DNA of 64,000 bases from Dysgonomonas sp. PH5-45. Its GTDB lineage: Bacteria > Bacteroidota > Bacteroidia > Bacteroidales > Dysgonomonadaceae. The DNA lies in NCBI RefSeq assembly GCF_029893235.1, contig NZ_JARXWE010000006.1, positions 29,018 to 93,017 of the forward strand, given 5' to 3'. Each line of letters opens with the position of its first letter. The first letter of the stretch is position 1. The translations under genes were made by a program, and so were the position numbers. The notes beneath the pieces are model-generated. The model did not search any database and was not told the origin of the DNA. It was given only the letters and a program-made list of their open reading frames with translations. Below, in pieces: positions 25,148-34,509 of the stretch.

Positions 25148-25352
25148 CTGAAAAATAATATATATCCGTTTTATGTTTTGTCATCCTAAATGAAACGAAG
25201 GGATCTGGAATAAAGCCACAAAGGGATTCTTCACTTTGTTCAGAAACAACGTTCAAGGAGCATAGATTATAGGCAAACCAATAACAAATGCGCTATAAAT
25301 GTTTATAATAAGCGACTTGATATAAACTCACTGAATGTGCACTACGGATTAT
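25148..25352. repeat. Degraded copy of the MITE-like repeat
   Basis: This stretch matches the element at 35263-35451 in order: CTGAAAAATAATA, then GTCATCC...GAAGGGATCT, then ATTCTTCACTTTGTTCAGAA, then a block around TGTTTATAATAA and the right end TGCACTACGGATTAT. The left terminal repeat is missing and about 35 bases are inserted after TTCAGAA. It fills most of the 304-base gap between secG and pheS. Confidence 0.7.
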
Positions 25353-25353
25353 T

Positions 25354-25381
25354 TTAGTAATTATCCGTTAGTAATTATCCG
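25354..25381. repeat. Tandem 14-bp duplication at the pheS stop codon
   Basis: TTAGTAATTATCCG occurs twice in direct succession (25354-25367 and 25368-25381). The second copy contains the pheS stop codon and the preceding codon. Confidence 0.85.
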
Positions 25382-26391
25382 TTCTGGAATTGTTTGAGGA
25401 AGCGTACATCGTTTTCGGAGAACATGCGCAGATCTTTAACCCTGTATTTTAGGTTGGTGATGCGCTCAACGCCCATACCAAGGGCATAACCGGTATATTT
25501 TTTACTGTCTATACCGCAACTTTCCAAAACGTTTGGATCTACCATTCCGCAACCCATTATTTCTACCCAGCCTGTATGTTTACAGAAAGGACAGCCTTTT
25601 CCTCCGCAAATGTTGCACGAGATATCCATTTCGGCACTTGGTTCGGTGAATGGGAAGTAGGATGGGCGGAGACGGATTTTTGTTTCCGCACCGAACATTT
25701 CTTTAGCAAAGTACAATAGTACTTGCTTCAGGTCGGCAAACGATACGTTCTTGTCAATATACAAAGCTTCCACTTGGTGGAAGAAACAGTGAGCCCTGTA
25801 AGATATGGCTTCGTTGCGATAAACACGCCCCGGACACATAATGCGGATAGGCGGTTCTTGTTTTTCCATGACACGGGTTTGTACCGACGATGTGTGGGTA
25901 CGTAAAACAACATCGGGATGATTGGCTATGAAAAAAGTATCCTGCATATCGCGTGCCGGATGATCGTCGGCAAAGTTCAATGAAGAGAACACATGCCAGT
26001 CGTCTTCAATTTCGGGGCCTTCGGCAATAGAAAAGCCAAGGCGTTTAAAAATATCGCAAATCTCCTTTTTTACCAACGATAACGGATGACGCGAACCGAG
26101 TGGTATAGGGTAAGCCGTACGCGTAAGGTCTATTGTTTCGGTAGTAGAGCTGCTGTTTTCGAGCGATTCTTTCAGCTCGTTTATCTTTTCTTGGGCTTTG
26201 GTTTTTAGAACGTTGAGCTTCATTCCTAAAGTTTTTTTCTCTTCAGGGGCAACGTTGCGGAAGTCGTCCATCAGCATGGATATTTCGCCTTTTTTGCTTA
26301 GATATTTAATCCTCAGTTCTTCAACCTCTTGCGCTGATGCGGCTTTCAGTTCTTCAACCTCTTTCAGTAGAGCTTCTATTTTATTAATCAT
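25375..26391 (-). CDS. pheS: Phenylalanine-tRNA ligase alpha subunit PheS
   Basis: 338 residues, full length. The N-terminal coiled coil (about 1-85) is followed by the class II catalytic core: GFSIAEGPEIEDDWH, the motif 2 region RVYRNEAISYRAHCFFHQVE, and the C-terminal GYALGMGVERI (motif 3). It works with PheT, not in the window, to charge tRNA-Phe. It is monocistronic here. Its last codons overlap a 14-bp tandem duplication. Confidence 0.95.
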   Translation of the reverse strand: MINKIEALLKEVEELKAASAQEVEELRIKYLSKKGEISMLMDDFRNVAPEEKKTLGMKLNVLKTKAQEKINELKESLENSSSTTETIDLTRTAYPIPLGSRHPLSLVKKEICDIFKRLGFSIAEGPEIEDDWHVFSSLNFADDHPARDMQDTFFIANHPDVVLRTHTSSVQTRVMEKQEPPIRIMCPGRVYRNEAISYRAHCFFHQVEALYIDKNVSFADLKQVLLYFAKEMFGAETKIRLRPSYFPFTEPSAEMDISCNICGGKGCPFCKHTGWVEIMGCGMVDPNVLESCGIDSKKYTGYALGMGVERITNLKYRVKDLRMFSENDVRFLKQFQNG

Positions 26392-26430
26392 CTTGTGTCA
26401 GGTATATTCTTCAACGAAAATTATAAGATG

Positions 26431-26438
26431 CAAAAATA
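26431..26438 (-). promoter_or_regulatory. -7 box (TATTTTTG) for pheS
   Basis: An exact TAnnTTTG match on the minus strand 39 bases before the pheS start. No tRNA-based attenuator is visible. Confidence 0.5.
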
Positions 26439-26494
26439 CATTTTTCTTTCTAAAATAAGCATGCCCCTGTTCAATAATCTTTCCTGCTAAGTAT

Positions 26495-26502
26495 TATCTT
26501 TG
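26495..26502 (+). promoter_or_regulatory. -7 box (TATCTTTG) for tsaD
   Basis: An exact TAnnTTTG match 21 bases before ATG 26524. A possible in-frame TTG at 26500 lies inside the box, so 26524 is the better start. Confidence 0.6.
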
Positions 26503-26523
26503 TTGTTAAGTTTAGGAATAAAG

Positions 26524-27540
26524 ATGATTACAATATTAGGAATAGAATCGTCGTGCGACGATACAGCGGCAGCGGTGATTAGCGATGGGGTTTTATTGTC
26601 GAACGTTGTTTCGAGCCAGAAAGTACACGAAAGCTATGGCGGAGTGGTGCCCGAACTGGCATCCCGTGCCCATCAGCAAAATATAATACCCGTAGTGAAC
26701 GAGGCACTGAAGGCTGCCGGAGTGAGTAAGGACGAACTGACGGCTATCGCCTTCACCCGTGGGCCGGGACTTATGGGCTCTTTGCTTGTGGGTATGTCTT
26801 TTGCAAAGGGTTTTTCGTCGGCACTGAATATACCGATGGTCGATGTTAACCACTTGCAAGCACATGTGCTGGCTCACTTTATCAGGGAGGCCGATTCAGA
26901 AAAAATGCCACCTGCTTTTCCTTTCCTGTGCCTGTTGGTGTCGGGGGGGAATTCGCAAATAATACTTGTGAAGTCGTATAACGATATGGAAATCATTGGG
27001 CAAACCATAGACGATGCCGCCGGCGAAGCTTTCGATAAGTGTGCGAAAGTAATGGGGTTGGGTTATCCCGGAGGGCCAATAGTCGATAAATTGGCAAAGG
27101 AAGGTAATCCCGATAGGTTTAAACTGAATAAACCTCACCTGAAAGGGTACGACTATAGCTTTAGCGGACTGAAAACTTCTTTTCTTTATATGCTTCGTGA
27201 CGAACTGAAAAAAGATGCTGACTTCATCGAAAAAAATAAAGCCGATTTGTGTGCTTCCTTGCAGAAAACAATCGTTGATATACTGATGGATAAATTGGCA
27301 AAAGCCGCCAAAGATTTAAAGATAGAAGAGGTTGCCGTGGCGGGAGGTGTTTCGGCGAATTCGGGGTTGAGAAATGCTTTTGAAGATTATCGGAGACGTT
27401 ACGGATGGACTATACATATACCTAAATTCGGATATACAACCGATAATGCGGCGATGGTAGCCATTACGGGATACTATCAATATTTGGACGGAAAGTTTTG
27501 CCCGATGGATGCCGCGCCATTTTCGAGAGTAACGGTCTGA
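26524..27540 (+). CDS. tsaD: tRNA N6-adenosine threonylcarbamoyltransferase TsaD
   Basis: 338 residues. TsaD transfers the threonylcarbamoyl group to A37 of ANN-decoding tRNAs together with TsaB and TsaE. The ASKHA ATP-binding start ITILGIESSCDDT is intact, and the metal-binding HLQAH (His110, His114) and the VAGGVSANSGLR block are present. It heads a tight run with an M48 protease, a secreted protein and cinA (gaps of 21, 7 and 18 bases). Confidence 0.95.
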   Translation: MITILGIESSCDDTAAAVISDGVLLSNVVSSQKVHESYGGVVPELASRAHQQNIIPVVNEALKAAGVSKDELTAIAFTRGPGLMGSLLVGMSFAKGFSSALNIPMVDVNHLQAHVLAHFIREADSEKMPPAFPFLCLLVSGGNSQIILVKSYNDMEIIGQTIDDAAGEAFDKCAKVMGLGYPGGPIVDKLAKEGNPDRFKLNKPHLKGYDYSFSGLKTSFLYMLRDELKKDADFIEKNKADLCASLQKTIVDILMDKLAKAAKDLKIEEVAVAGGVSANSGLRNAFEDYRRRYGWTIHIPKFGYTTDNAAMVAITGYYQYLDGKFCPMDAAPFSRVTV

Positions 27541-27561
27541 ATATAAAAAAAATAAAAGCGC

Positions 27562-28788
27562 ATGGTTTTGTATTGGGTAATAATACTGATAGTGACTCTC
27601 GATTTTGTTTGGGAGCAATATCTGGCTTATCGTAATCGCCGACGTATGAGTACGGGGATACCTGAGCAATTGAAAGGTATATATGATGTCGAAAAATATA
27701 AGAAACAACAAGAATATCAGCGCGAAAATAGCCACTTTGGGCTACTGTCGTCGTCTGTTTCGTTTGTTGTTATACTGTTTTTTCTTCTCATCCAAGGCTT
27801 TGGATGGCTGGATGGTGAAGTAAGGGCATGGACAAGCAACCCGATTCTCGTTTCTCTTGTTTTTGTAGGGATACTCTTCATCGCTAACGATATAATAGGT
27901 TTACCATTCTCTTATTATGCAACATTTGCGATTGAGGAAAAATTTGGTTTTAATAAATCAACCCGCAAAACGTTTTGGTTAGACCAACTAAAGAGCCTGT
28001 TCCTATCGGTTATTATAGGAGGGTTGATACTAACGCTACTGATTTGGTTTTACCAAAGTTTTGGCACTATGGCATGGGTTTATGCGTGGGTGGTGGTAAC
28101 GGTGTTTTCGCTGTTCATGTCGATGTTTTACTCAAACATCATTGTTCCTCTTTTCAACAAACAACAGCCTTTGCCCGAAGGTGAACTACGCACCGCAATA
28201 GAACGTTTTGCCCATAAGGCTGGCTTTAAATTGACCAATATTTATGTAATTGACGCTTCTAAACGCACTACCAAAGCTAATGCTTACTTCACGGGGTTGG
28301 GCAACAAAAAGCGTATTGTTTTGTACGATACGCTGATAAACGATTTAGAGACGAACCAGATTGTTGCCGTTCTGGCACACGAAATAGGTCACTACAAAAA
28401 GAAGCACACATTACAGCATTTACTATTCTCTATCCCTTACACGGGAGTGATGCTATTCTTGCTTTCGTATTTTATTGGTAGCGAAAGTATTGCCCATGCC
28501 TTGGGGAGCGATGTTCCGTCTTTTCATTTAGGGGCGATAGCTTTTTCTATATTGTTTACTCCTATATCACTGGTTTTAGGGTTAGTGCAGAATGTTATAA
28601 GCCGAAAGAACGAGTATCAGGCAGATGCTTTTGCTGCAAAATATGGTTTGAGCGATGCCCTTATTGACGGGCTGAAAAAATTATCTACAAAATCGCTTAG
28701 CAATTTAAATCCCGATCCGCTTAATGTGTTTTTCTATTATTCGCATCCTACTTTGTTGCAACGAATGAAACGGTTGAATTCAAAATAA
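27562..28788 (+). CDS. M48 family (Ste24-like) membrane metallopeptidase
   Basis: 408 residues with several membrane segments (near 1-15, 60-85, 95-115, 145-175, 290-315). The zinc motif HEIGH is at 273-277 and the third ligand is the Glu in RKNEYQADAFA. Length and layout fit Ste24/CAAX prenyl protease 1 and not the shorter HtpX. Bacteria usually lack prenylated substrates, so it probably degrades membrane or misfolded proteins. It lies between tsaD and a secreted unknown protein. Confidence 0.88.
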   Translation: MVLYWVIILIVTLDFVWEQYLAYRNRRRMSTGIPEQLKGIYDVEKYKKQQEYQRENSHFGLLSSSVSFVVILFFLLIQGFGWLDGEVRAWTSNPILVSLVFVGILFIANDIIGLPFSYYATFAIEEKFGFNKSTRKTFWLDQLKSLFLSVIIGGLILTLLIWFYQSFGTMAWVYAWVVVTVFSLFMSMFYSNIIVPLFNKQQPLPEGELRTAIERFAHKAGFKLTNIYVIDASKRTTKANAYFTGLGNKKRIVLYDTLINDLETNQIVAVLAHEIGHYKKKHTLQHLLFSIPYTGVMLFLLSYFIGSESIAHALGSDVPSFHLGAIAFSILFTPISLVLGLVQNVISRKNEYQADAFAAKYGLSDALIDGLKKLSTKSLSNLNPDPLNVFFYYSHPTLLQRMKRLNSK

Positions 28789-28795
28789 CTGAAAG

Positions 28796-29563
28796 ATGGC
28801 TAAAAGAATAATATTTGTATTTCTGTTTGTGCTTATAGTATGCGGTTCGTTGCGTGCCCAGAATACACAATCTATCCATGTGATGGTAGCACTATGCGAC
28901 AACAAATATCAAGGTATAGTGAAGGTTCCGGCAAAGATAGGAAACGGGCAAGATACTGACAATAATCTTTATTGGGGTTGTGGATACGGCATTCGTACGT
29001 ATTTCAGAAAAAGTGCCGAATGGAAAGAATTGAAACGCTATAAGGCAGATAACACCCGTTTGGAGAGGATTGTATTCCGTCACAAAACAAAAGATGTTTA
29101 CTTGGTTGCCGATGCCTACGACGGGCGTTATATAAAAGACTGTACGGAAGATTTCTTGCAATCGTGCGCCGGAAGCCTCAAAGATACAATCATTGTAAAC
29201 AATAAGGTTATTGGTTTGAATGGCAACGCTAAGCTTTTGACTTACATTGGTCATAACGGACTGATGGATTTTTCGCTCACCGACTCGTATGTGAACACTG
29301 ACGGAAAGAGCCGTGACGCTATAATTCTGGCATGTGCCAGCAAGCAATATTTCAGGCCGATACTGAAATCGACTAAAGCAAATCCTTTGGTGTGGACTAC
29401 CAACCTGATGTGCCCAGAGGCATATTCGCTACACGATGCCATATCTACCTATCTGAAAGGAGACACGAGCGAGGCAGTGCGCAATAGTGCTGCTGCGGCT
29501 TACTCTAAATATCAAAAATGTGGACTGAAAGCTGCGAAGAATCTTTTAGTAACGGGTTATTGA
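28796..29563 (+). CDS. Secreted protein with possible clan CD (caspase-like) His-Cys dyad
   Basis: 255 residues with a signal peptide (cleavage near GSLRA-Q, residue 21). No family recognised with certainty. A hydrophobic strand ending LLTYIGHNG places His153 before a Gly, and IILACAS places Cys180 at the end of another strand, 27 residues later. Strand-His-Gly then strand-Ala-Cys is the layout of clan CD cysteine peptidases such as gingipain and caspases. VYLVADAYDG could be the preceding core strand. Activity is unproven. It starts 7 bases after the M48 gene and precedes cinA by 18. Confidence 0.6.
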   Translation: MAKRIIFVFLFVLIVCGSLRAQNTQSIHVMVALCDNKYQGIVKVPAKIGNGQDTDNNLYWGCGYGIRTYFRKSAEWKELKRYKADNTRLERIVFRHKTKDVYLVADAYDGRYIKDCTEDFLQSCAGSLKDTIIVNNKVIGLNGNAKLLTYIGHNGLMDFSLTDSYVNTDGKSRDAIILACASKQYFRPILKSTKANPLVWTTNLMCPEAYSLHDAISTYLKGDTSEAVRNSAAAAYSKYQKCGLKAAKNLLVTGY

Positions 29564-29581
29564 AAACAAAAATACAACACA

Positions 29582-30802
29582 ATGAAAACAGCAATCATAA
29601 CAATCGGTGACGAAATCCTTATCGGGCAGATAGTGGATACAAACTCGGCTTGGATTTCAGAAAAAATGACTCAAGCCGGATTCGAAATAGAAGGGAAAAT
29701 TTCGATAGGTGACGATGCCGAACAAATCAAAGATACCATAACACGCACCTTCAAGAGTGTTGATGTAATATTGATGACCGGCGGTCTGGGCCCTACGAAA
29801 GATGATATTACCAAGAAAACCCTTTGCGAGTATTATGGTACTTCCTTGGTGTTCAGCGACGATGTGTTGCGCAATATAGAAGGCATTGTTATAGGTGGGC
29901 AGGTGAACGAACTGACCCGTAATCAGGCATATATTCCCAAAGATTGTACGGTAATCCAGAACAGGGTAGGGACGGCTCCCATCACTTGGTTTGAGCGCGA
30001 TGGAAAGGTATTGGTTTCGATGCCCGGTGTTCCTTATGAGATGAAGTATAATATGGAACACGAGATTATTCCACGCCTTATGGACAGGTACGATATGGAA
30101 GCCTATCTGAAAAAAATATTTATTGTTGGTGGATACACCGAATCGGCTTTGGCGATGCATATCGCCGATTTTGAAAGTAGTTTGCCTTCGGATTTTGGTT
30201 TGGCCTATTTGCCGACACCCGGAATGATGAAGTTGCGTTTGTTTGTGAAGGGCGAGCATCGTAAAGAAGAGTTGGAAAGACGTTCCGATTTGCTCAGAGG
30301 GTTGCTTGGTGATGCAATACTTGGGGAAGAAGATATTCCCATCGAAAAGATATTAGGCCTGCGCCTTATAGAAAAAGGATTAACCGTAAGCACGGCCGAA
30401 AGTTGTACGGGAGGTAATATTGCTCGTCTGATAACATCGGTTGCCGGTTCGTCAAAATACTTTAGAGGCAGTATAGTTGCTTATGCCAATGACGTAAAAG
30501 TTGATTTATTGGGCGTATCGTCTGCTAACTTGGAACGAGATGGAGCTGTAAGCGAAGCGGTAGTCATAGAAATGGCTCAGGGTGCTTGTCAGAAACTGAA
30601 TACCGATTGTTCTATTGCCACATCGGGCATTGCAGGCCCTGACGGCGGAACAGCCGAAAAGCCTGTGGGCACAATATGGATTGCCACAAGCTATAAGGGG
30701 CAAACCATTGCCCGGTTGTATAACATGGGTAAATATAGGGAGGCAAATATTATGCGCTCTTCAAATCTGGGAATGATTCAGTTGCTTGGCATGATGGATT
30801 AG
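29582..30802 (+). CDS. cinA: CinA family protein (NMN deamidase / competence-damage protein)
   Basis: 406 residues, the full two-domain form. The N-terminal MoaB-like part (ITIGDEILIGQIVDTN, LMTGGLGPTKDD) is linked to ADP-ribose pyrophosphatase activity in characterised CinA proteins. The C-terminal PncC domain (STAESCTGG, SGIAGPDGGTAEKPVGT) deamidates nicotinamide mononucleotide in NAD recycling. Both signature regions are intact. It is the last gene of the tsaD run; the ribosomal promoter follows. Confidence 0.92.
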   Translation: MKTAIITIGDEILIGQIVDTNSAWISEKMTQAGFEIEGKISIGDDAEQIKDTITRTFKSVDVILMTGGLGPTKDDITKKTLCEYYGTSLVFSDDVLRNIEGIVIGGQVNELTRNQAYIPKDCTVIQNRVGTAPITWFERDGKVLVSMPGVPYEMKYNMEHEIIPRLMDRYDMEAYLKKIFIVGGYTESALAMHIADFESSLPSDFGLAYLPTPGMMKLRLFVKGEHRKEELERRSDLLRGLLGDAILGEEDIPIEKILGLRLIEKGLTVSTAESCTGGNIARLITSVAGSSKYFRGSIVAYANDVKVDLLGVSSANLERDGAVSEAVVIEMAQGACQKLNTDCSIATSGIAGPDGGTAEKPVGTIWIATSYKGQTIARLYNMGKYREANIMRSSNLGMIQLLGMMD

Positions 30803-30836
30803 AGAATAAAAAATAATCAATTAAAGCACTATGCGC

Positions 30837-30867
30837 TTGTGTTTTTGAATATATTTTTCTAATTTTG
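30837..30867 (+). promoter_or_regulatory. Promoter of rplU-rpmA (TTG-20-TAATTTTG)
   Basis: TTG at 30837-30839 and TAATTTTG at 30860-30867 are 20 bases apart. The leader to ATG 30949 is about 75 bases, long enough for the L21 leader regulation seen in other bacteria, but I see no convincing structure. Confidence 0.65.
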
Positions 30868-30948
30868 TACCCCGATTGCCAATAGGCCGATAAGAAATTG
30901 CATAAAAGCGATTCGCCTCAGGCACATAACTTTAGTTATTTTATTGCA

Positions 30949-31260
30949 ATGTACGCAATTGTAGACATTCAAGGACAACAATTTAGAGTTGAGCAAGGAC
31001 AAAAATTATTTGTTCACAGAGTATCGGCAGATAAAGGAGCCGATGTAGAGTTTGAAAAAGTGTTATTGGTTGATAACGCAGGTACAATTACAGTTGGTGC
31101 GCCATATGTGAGCGGAGCAAAAGTTGTACTTACCGTAGGCGATCAGGTTAAGGGCGACAAAGTTCTTATCTTCCACAAAAAGAGAAGAAAAGGTTATCGC
31201 AAACTGAACGGTCACCGTCAACAATTTACAGAAGTAACAGTTAAAGAAATTATTGCTTAA
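30949..31260 (+). CDS. rplU: 50S ribosomal protein L21
   Basis: 103 residues from ATG 30949 ([17 protein letters not shown]). The frame is open 17 codons upstream, but family length and start favour 30949. L21 binds 23S rRNA next to L20. The [16 protein letters not shown] block near the C-terminus is characteristic. rpmA follows after 22 bases, the usual order. Confidence 0.96.
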   Translation: MYAIVDIQGQQFRVEQGQKLFVHRVSADKGADVEFEKVLLVDNAGTITVGAPYVSGAKVVLTVGDQVKGDKVLIFHKKRRKGYRKLNGHRQQFTEVTVKEIIA

Positions 31261-31282
31261 TCAAGATTAAAATCAAAAGAAA

Positions 31283-31546
31283 ATGGCACATAAGAAAGGT
31301 GTAGGTAGTTCGAAGAACGGTCGTGAATCAGAAAGTAAACGACTTGGAGTTAAAGCTTTTGGTGGAGAAATCGTAAAAGCAGGTAACATCATTGTTCGTC
31401 AGAGAGGTACAACTCATCACCCAGGCGAGAACGTAGGTATGGGCAAAGACCATACTCTATTTGCTCTTGTTGATGGCGTGGTAACTTTCCGTCGCAAAAA
31501 GAATGATAGATCTTATGTTTCGGTTTTACCTAAAGCCGAAGCGTAA
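31283..31546 (+). CDS. rpmA: 50S ribosomal protein L27
   Basis: 87 residues beginning [16 protein letters not shown], the N-terminal tail that reaches the peptidyl transferase centre. No N-terminal cleavable extension of the Firmicutes type is present. It ends the two-gene ribosomal operon and is followed by a terminator. Confidence 0.97.
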   Translation: MAHKKGVGSSKNGRESESKRLGVKAFGGEIVKAGNIIVRQRGTTHHPGENVGMGKDHTLFALVDGVVTFRRKKNDRSYVSVLPKAEA

Positions 31547-31580
31547 AAAAGAAAGAATAGAATAAATTTCTACTATATAG

Positions 31581-31614
31581 AAAGGTCGTATGTTAGATTA
31601 CATACGGCCTTTTT
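31581..31614 (+). terminator. Terminator of rplU-rpmA
   Basis: A 13-bp stem with one G-T pair (31581-31593 with 31600-31612) is followed by T residues. Confidence 0.9.
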
Positions 31615-31740
31615 ATGTTCTTTACATAAGGTTCTAATCATTTTTAGCGATAGGGGTTCTTTAAATTCATTATTTCTCGGTATTGCAAACTTCCTGAAAC
31701 TACCTTTACTTTGTAGTATAAACTTAAAAACAAAAATAAA

Positions 31741-32241
31741 ATGGCAAGTATAGGTATATATTACGGTTCGGATTCGGGTAATACTCAGTCGGTAGCAAAA
31801 CAAATAGCAAGCGCTCTTGGTGTATCGGGCGATAATGTTTTTGATGTAAGCAATGCCAATGGCGATTTCTCGACTTACGATGTGCTTCTGTTTGGAACAT
31901 CAACAATGGGTTTAGGCGACCTTCAGAGCGATTGGGAAGATTTTATCAACAATCTGAAAAACGCCGATTTATCGGGCAAGAAAGTTGCCGTATTTGGTTG
32001 TGGCGATTCATCTTCGTTTAGCGACACGTTTTGCGATGGCATGGGCGAGATATACAAGGCAACTAAAGCAGCAGGAGCAACAATGATTGGTTCGGTAAGT
32101 ACTGATGGATACACTTACGACGATTCTGCCGCTGTTGTTGACGGTAAGTTTGTAGGTTTGCCTATTGACGAAGATAACGAATCGGACCAAACGGGCAACC
32201 GTATTGCAGCATGGGTAGGAGATTTGAAGAAAGAAATTTAA
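31741..32241 (+). CDS. fldA: Flavodoxin
   Basis: 166 residues, long-chain flavodoxin length. The FMN phosphate loop is GSDSGNTQSVAKQIA (residues 9-23), and the flavin-flanking loops FGTSTMGLGDLQSDW and FGCGDSSSFSDTFCD are clear. It carries one-electron equivalents and can replace ferredoxin under iron limitation, so it may exchange electrons with the Flx-Hdr or Kor enzymes encoded elsewhere in the window. It is transcribed alone; a weak TACTTTG-like box lies at 31707-31713. Confidence 0.93.
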   Translation: MASIGIYYGSDSGNTQSVAKQIASALGVSGDNVFDVSNANGDFSTYDVLLFGTSTMGLGDLQSDWEDFINNLKNADLSGKKVAVFGCGDSSSFSDTFCDGMGEIYKATKAAGATMIGSVSTDGYTYDDSAAVVDGKFVGLPIDEDNESDQTGNRIAAWVGDLKKEI

Positions 32242-32394
32242 AATACTCTAAACAATAATAGGCGTTGATGTTGAATATATATATCTGCTCACAAACCTTG
32301 TGATAGCAGTCAACAAAATGCCATGCTCAAATTGTTAATCATTTCTATTGATAGTTTTTTTAGTTGATCATTAGGATTCCCCGAAGACGTGAGG

Positions 32395-33462
32395 TCATTG
32401 GGGAATTTGCTTTCCGTTTTTGGGGTAACTTTTTATAAGATGGGCAATTGGCTTTTCAAAATAATGGTACGATAAAAAGCTTACAGATAAAACTATAAAT
32501 ATAATTATGAAGAAAGATATATAGAATGGTAACGATACATTTGTTTCGTTAATTATCTTATTGAATAGGATGATAATAATGAAATGAAACATATAAATTC
32601 CAAAACTAACCTCTCCTAATCGGACAAGATACTGATTTGATAGTATCTTTGATATAACACCCTGCCTAAAAGCAAATATGAGTATAGTTAATGAAATAGG
32701 TATCCAGTAATATATAGATGCTCTGTAAACTATTGAAAAATAGCCCGAAAGCAAATAAAATGCAAGTAACAGAACAATGGAACTTATCTCCAATAACGAA
32801 GCCTTTGTGTACGATATATTGATGTTCTTATATTTATCGTAAATATGAAAAAGAAACAAACCTATCAGAAAATCGGGTAACCGTGTTATGGGATTCACAT
32901 ACCATATTGAGTTTGTTATGGTTTCTTCGTCCGGAGTGAAATACATTCCTGTAAGAGCCACTATGATAAGGGGAATGAGTATCAATAGTAGTTTTTTACT
33001 GTCGTTAAGCCATGATATAAGAAAAGGAAACAGTAAATAAAATAACTGTTCGCATCCTAAACTCCACGAAGGAGAATTAAAAGAATAATAAAAATGATTG
33101 ACAGGAATAAAAGATTGTATTAAAAACAGATTTGGAACGAAGTGCGTAATCCAGCTTATAGCACTCTTGAAAGGAACTAATCCGGCGAATATAACCATAA
33201 GGAGCGTCAGTATATGTAAAGGATATATACGTGCGATGCGTGCAACCCAGAATTCTTCTCTCGAAACTTCACCTTCCAATATTCTTTCACGATATGAATA
33301 AGCAATAATGAAGCCACTTAGAATGAAAAAGAAACCAACACCGGCGTAGCCTTCCTGAAAGATATGTTTGTCAAAAAAAGGGGCTACTCGCTCCGAAGAG
33401 CAATGGGACAATAATACCATTAGGGCAAAAAAGAACCGGAGTGATGTTAGCGGTTTTACCAT
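32395..33462 (-). CDS. Membrane acyltransferase (acyltransferase 3 / OafA family)
   Basis: 355 residues with about ten membrane segments. The N-terminal KPLTSLRFFFALMVLLSHC and GYAGVGFFFILSGFII blocks are typical of the acyltransferase-3 family, which adds acetyl groups to O-antigen, capsule or other surface sugars in the inner membrane. The catalytic-type His is within LSHC and an Arg follows in the YSYRERIL region. The natural acceptor is unknown. It is the last gene of a minus-strand run from ctc, 28 bases after the S4-domain gene. Confidence 0.85.
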   Translation of the reverse strand: MVKPLTSLRFFFALMVLLSHCSSERVAPFFDKHIFQEGYAGVGFFFILSGFIIAYSYRERILEGEVSREEFWVARIARIYPLHILTLLMVIFAGLVPFKSAISWITHFVPNLFLIQSFIPVNHFYYSFNSPSWSLGCEQLFYLLFPFLISWLNDSKKLLLILIPLIIVALTGMYFTPDEETITNSIWYVNPITRLPDFLIGLFLFHIYDKYKNINISYTKASLLEISSIVLLLAFYLLSGYFSIVYRASIYYWIPISLTILIFAFRQGVISKILSNQYLVRLGEVSFGIYMFHFIIIILFNKIINETNVSLPFYISFFIIIFIVLSVSFLSYHYFEKPIAHLIKSYPKNGKQIPQ

Positions 33463-33490
33463 TTTTTAAAGAGAAAAGAGGGGGGAGGAA

Positions 33491-33910
33491 CTATTCGTCG
33501 TTCGAATCGAAGTCGAAAAAGTTTTCGGCCGAGGTGAACCATTCCAAGTCGCGGCGGTCTTTTTTTGTTGGACGACCTGTTCCACGGGCACGGTCCACAA
33601 ATCCGCTCAGTTTGCTTAATTCCAGAATATCGAGTTCTGCCTGAGGAGTTACATCTTCCAGAAAATCAGGAACAAGTTTTGCTCCCATCCTTTTTTCGGT
33701 CAGGGCAAGCACCTTGAAGGAATAAGTGATAGGTGGTTTTTTTATCTGAATGATGTCTCCCACCTTTATCATCTTGGAGGCTTTCAGGGAGTTTCCATTC
33801 ATCATAACGCGCCCTTTTTTACATGCCTCAATGGCTATGGAGCGTGTTTTGAATAAACGTACGGCCCAGAGCCATTTATCTATTCTAACTTCAATACAGC
33901 CTTCTTTCAT
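33491..33910 (-). CDS. hslR: S4-domain RNA-binding protein (Hsp15-like)
   Basis: 139 residues. The N-terminal S4 fold is clear (RIDKWLWAVRLFKTRSIAIEACKKGRVMMNG spread over about 8-38). E. coli Hsp15 binds free 50S subunits carrying nascent chains and aids ribosome rescue. Its length and basic-acidic tail fit HslR. Its neighbours pth and ctc also deal with stalled or stressed ribosomes, which supports the call. Confidence 0.85.
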   Translation of the reverse strand: MKEGCIEVRIDKWLWAVRLFKTRSIAIEACKKGRVMMNGNSLKASKMIKVGDIIQIKKPPITYSFKVLALTEKRMGAKLVPDFLEDVTPQAELDILELSKLSGFVDRARGTGRPTKKDRRDLEWFTSAENFFDFDSNDE

Positions 33911-33922
33911 ATCAAAAACCCT

Positions 33923-34486
33923 TTATTTATTGTTGTACTGATTCATTGCGTTCTGCAAACCTGCAAGGCAGAATGTTTTTATGATTTCACCACAGGTTTC
34001 CAAGCGTTCGGGCAAGGCGTTTTCTTCTTCTTCCGAAAATTCGCCCAGCACATAATCTACCTGTCCACCTTTCGGAAAATCGTTGCCAATACCAAAACGT
34101 AGACGTGAATAATTTTGTGTGGCAAAAGTGGTTTGTATGTGTTTCAGTCCGTTGTGGCCGGCATCGCTGCCTTTGCCTTTCAAGCGCAGGGAGCCAAAAG
34201 GAAGTGCTATGTCGTCAACAACAACAAGAACATTCTCTAACGGTATTTTTTCGTGCTGCATCCAGTATCTTACGGCATTTCCGCTCAGGTTCATGTATGT
34301 GGAAGGTTTGAGCAAAACCAATGTTTTGTTCTTTACCTTAGTTTCGGCAACAAAGCCATAACGCCTGTCGGCAAAAACAATATTGGACGCCTTAGCTAAA
34401 GCGTCCAATACTCTGAATCCTATATTGTGTCGGGTATATTCGTATTCTCTTCCGATGTTACCTAACCCTACAATCAAGTATTTCAT
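33923..34486 (-). CDS. pth: Peptidyl-tRNA hydrolase
   Basis: 187 residues from the second of two adjacent ATGs (34486), which places the catalytic His at position 20 as in E. coli Pth; the first ATG at 34489 adds one Met. It cleaves peptidyl-tRNA released from stalled ribosomes. [11 protein letters not shown], the TRHNIGF His, and DDIALPFG are visible, plus [15 protein letters not shown]. It sits between the Hsp15-like gene and ctc on the same strand, the common ctc-pth order. Confidence 0.95.
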   Translation of the reverse strand: MKYLIVGLGNIGREYEYTRHNIGFRVLDALAKASNIVFADRRYGFVAETKVKNKTLVLLKPSTYMNLSGNAVRYWMQHEKIPLENVLVVVDDIALPFGSLRLKGKGSDAGHNGLKHIQTTFATQNYSRLRFGIGNDFPKGGQVDYVLGEFSEEEENALPERLETCGEIIKTFCLAGLQNAMNQYNNK

Positions 34487-34509
34487 CAATAATTTTCTTG
34501 TTCGGCAAA

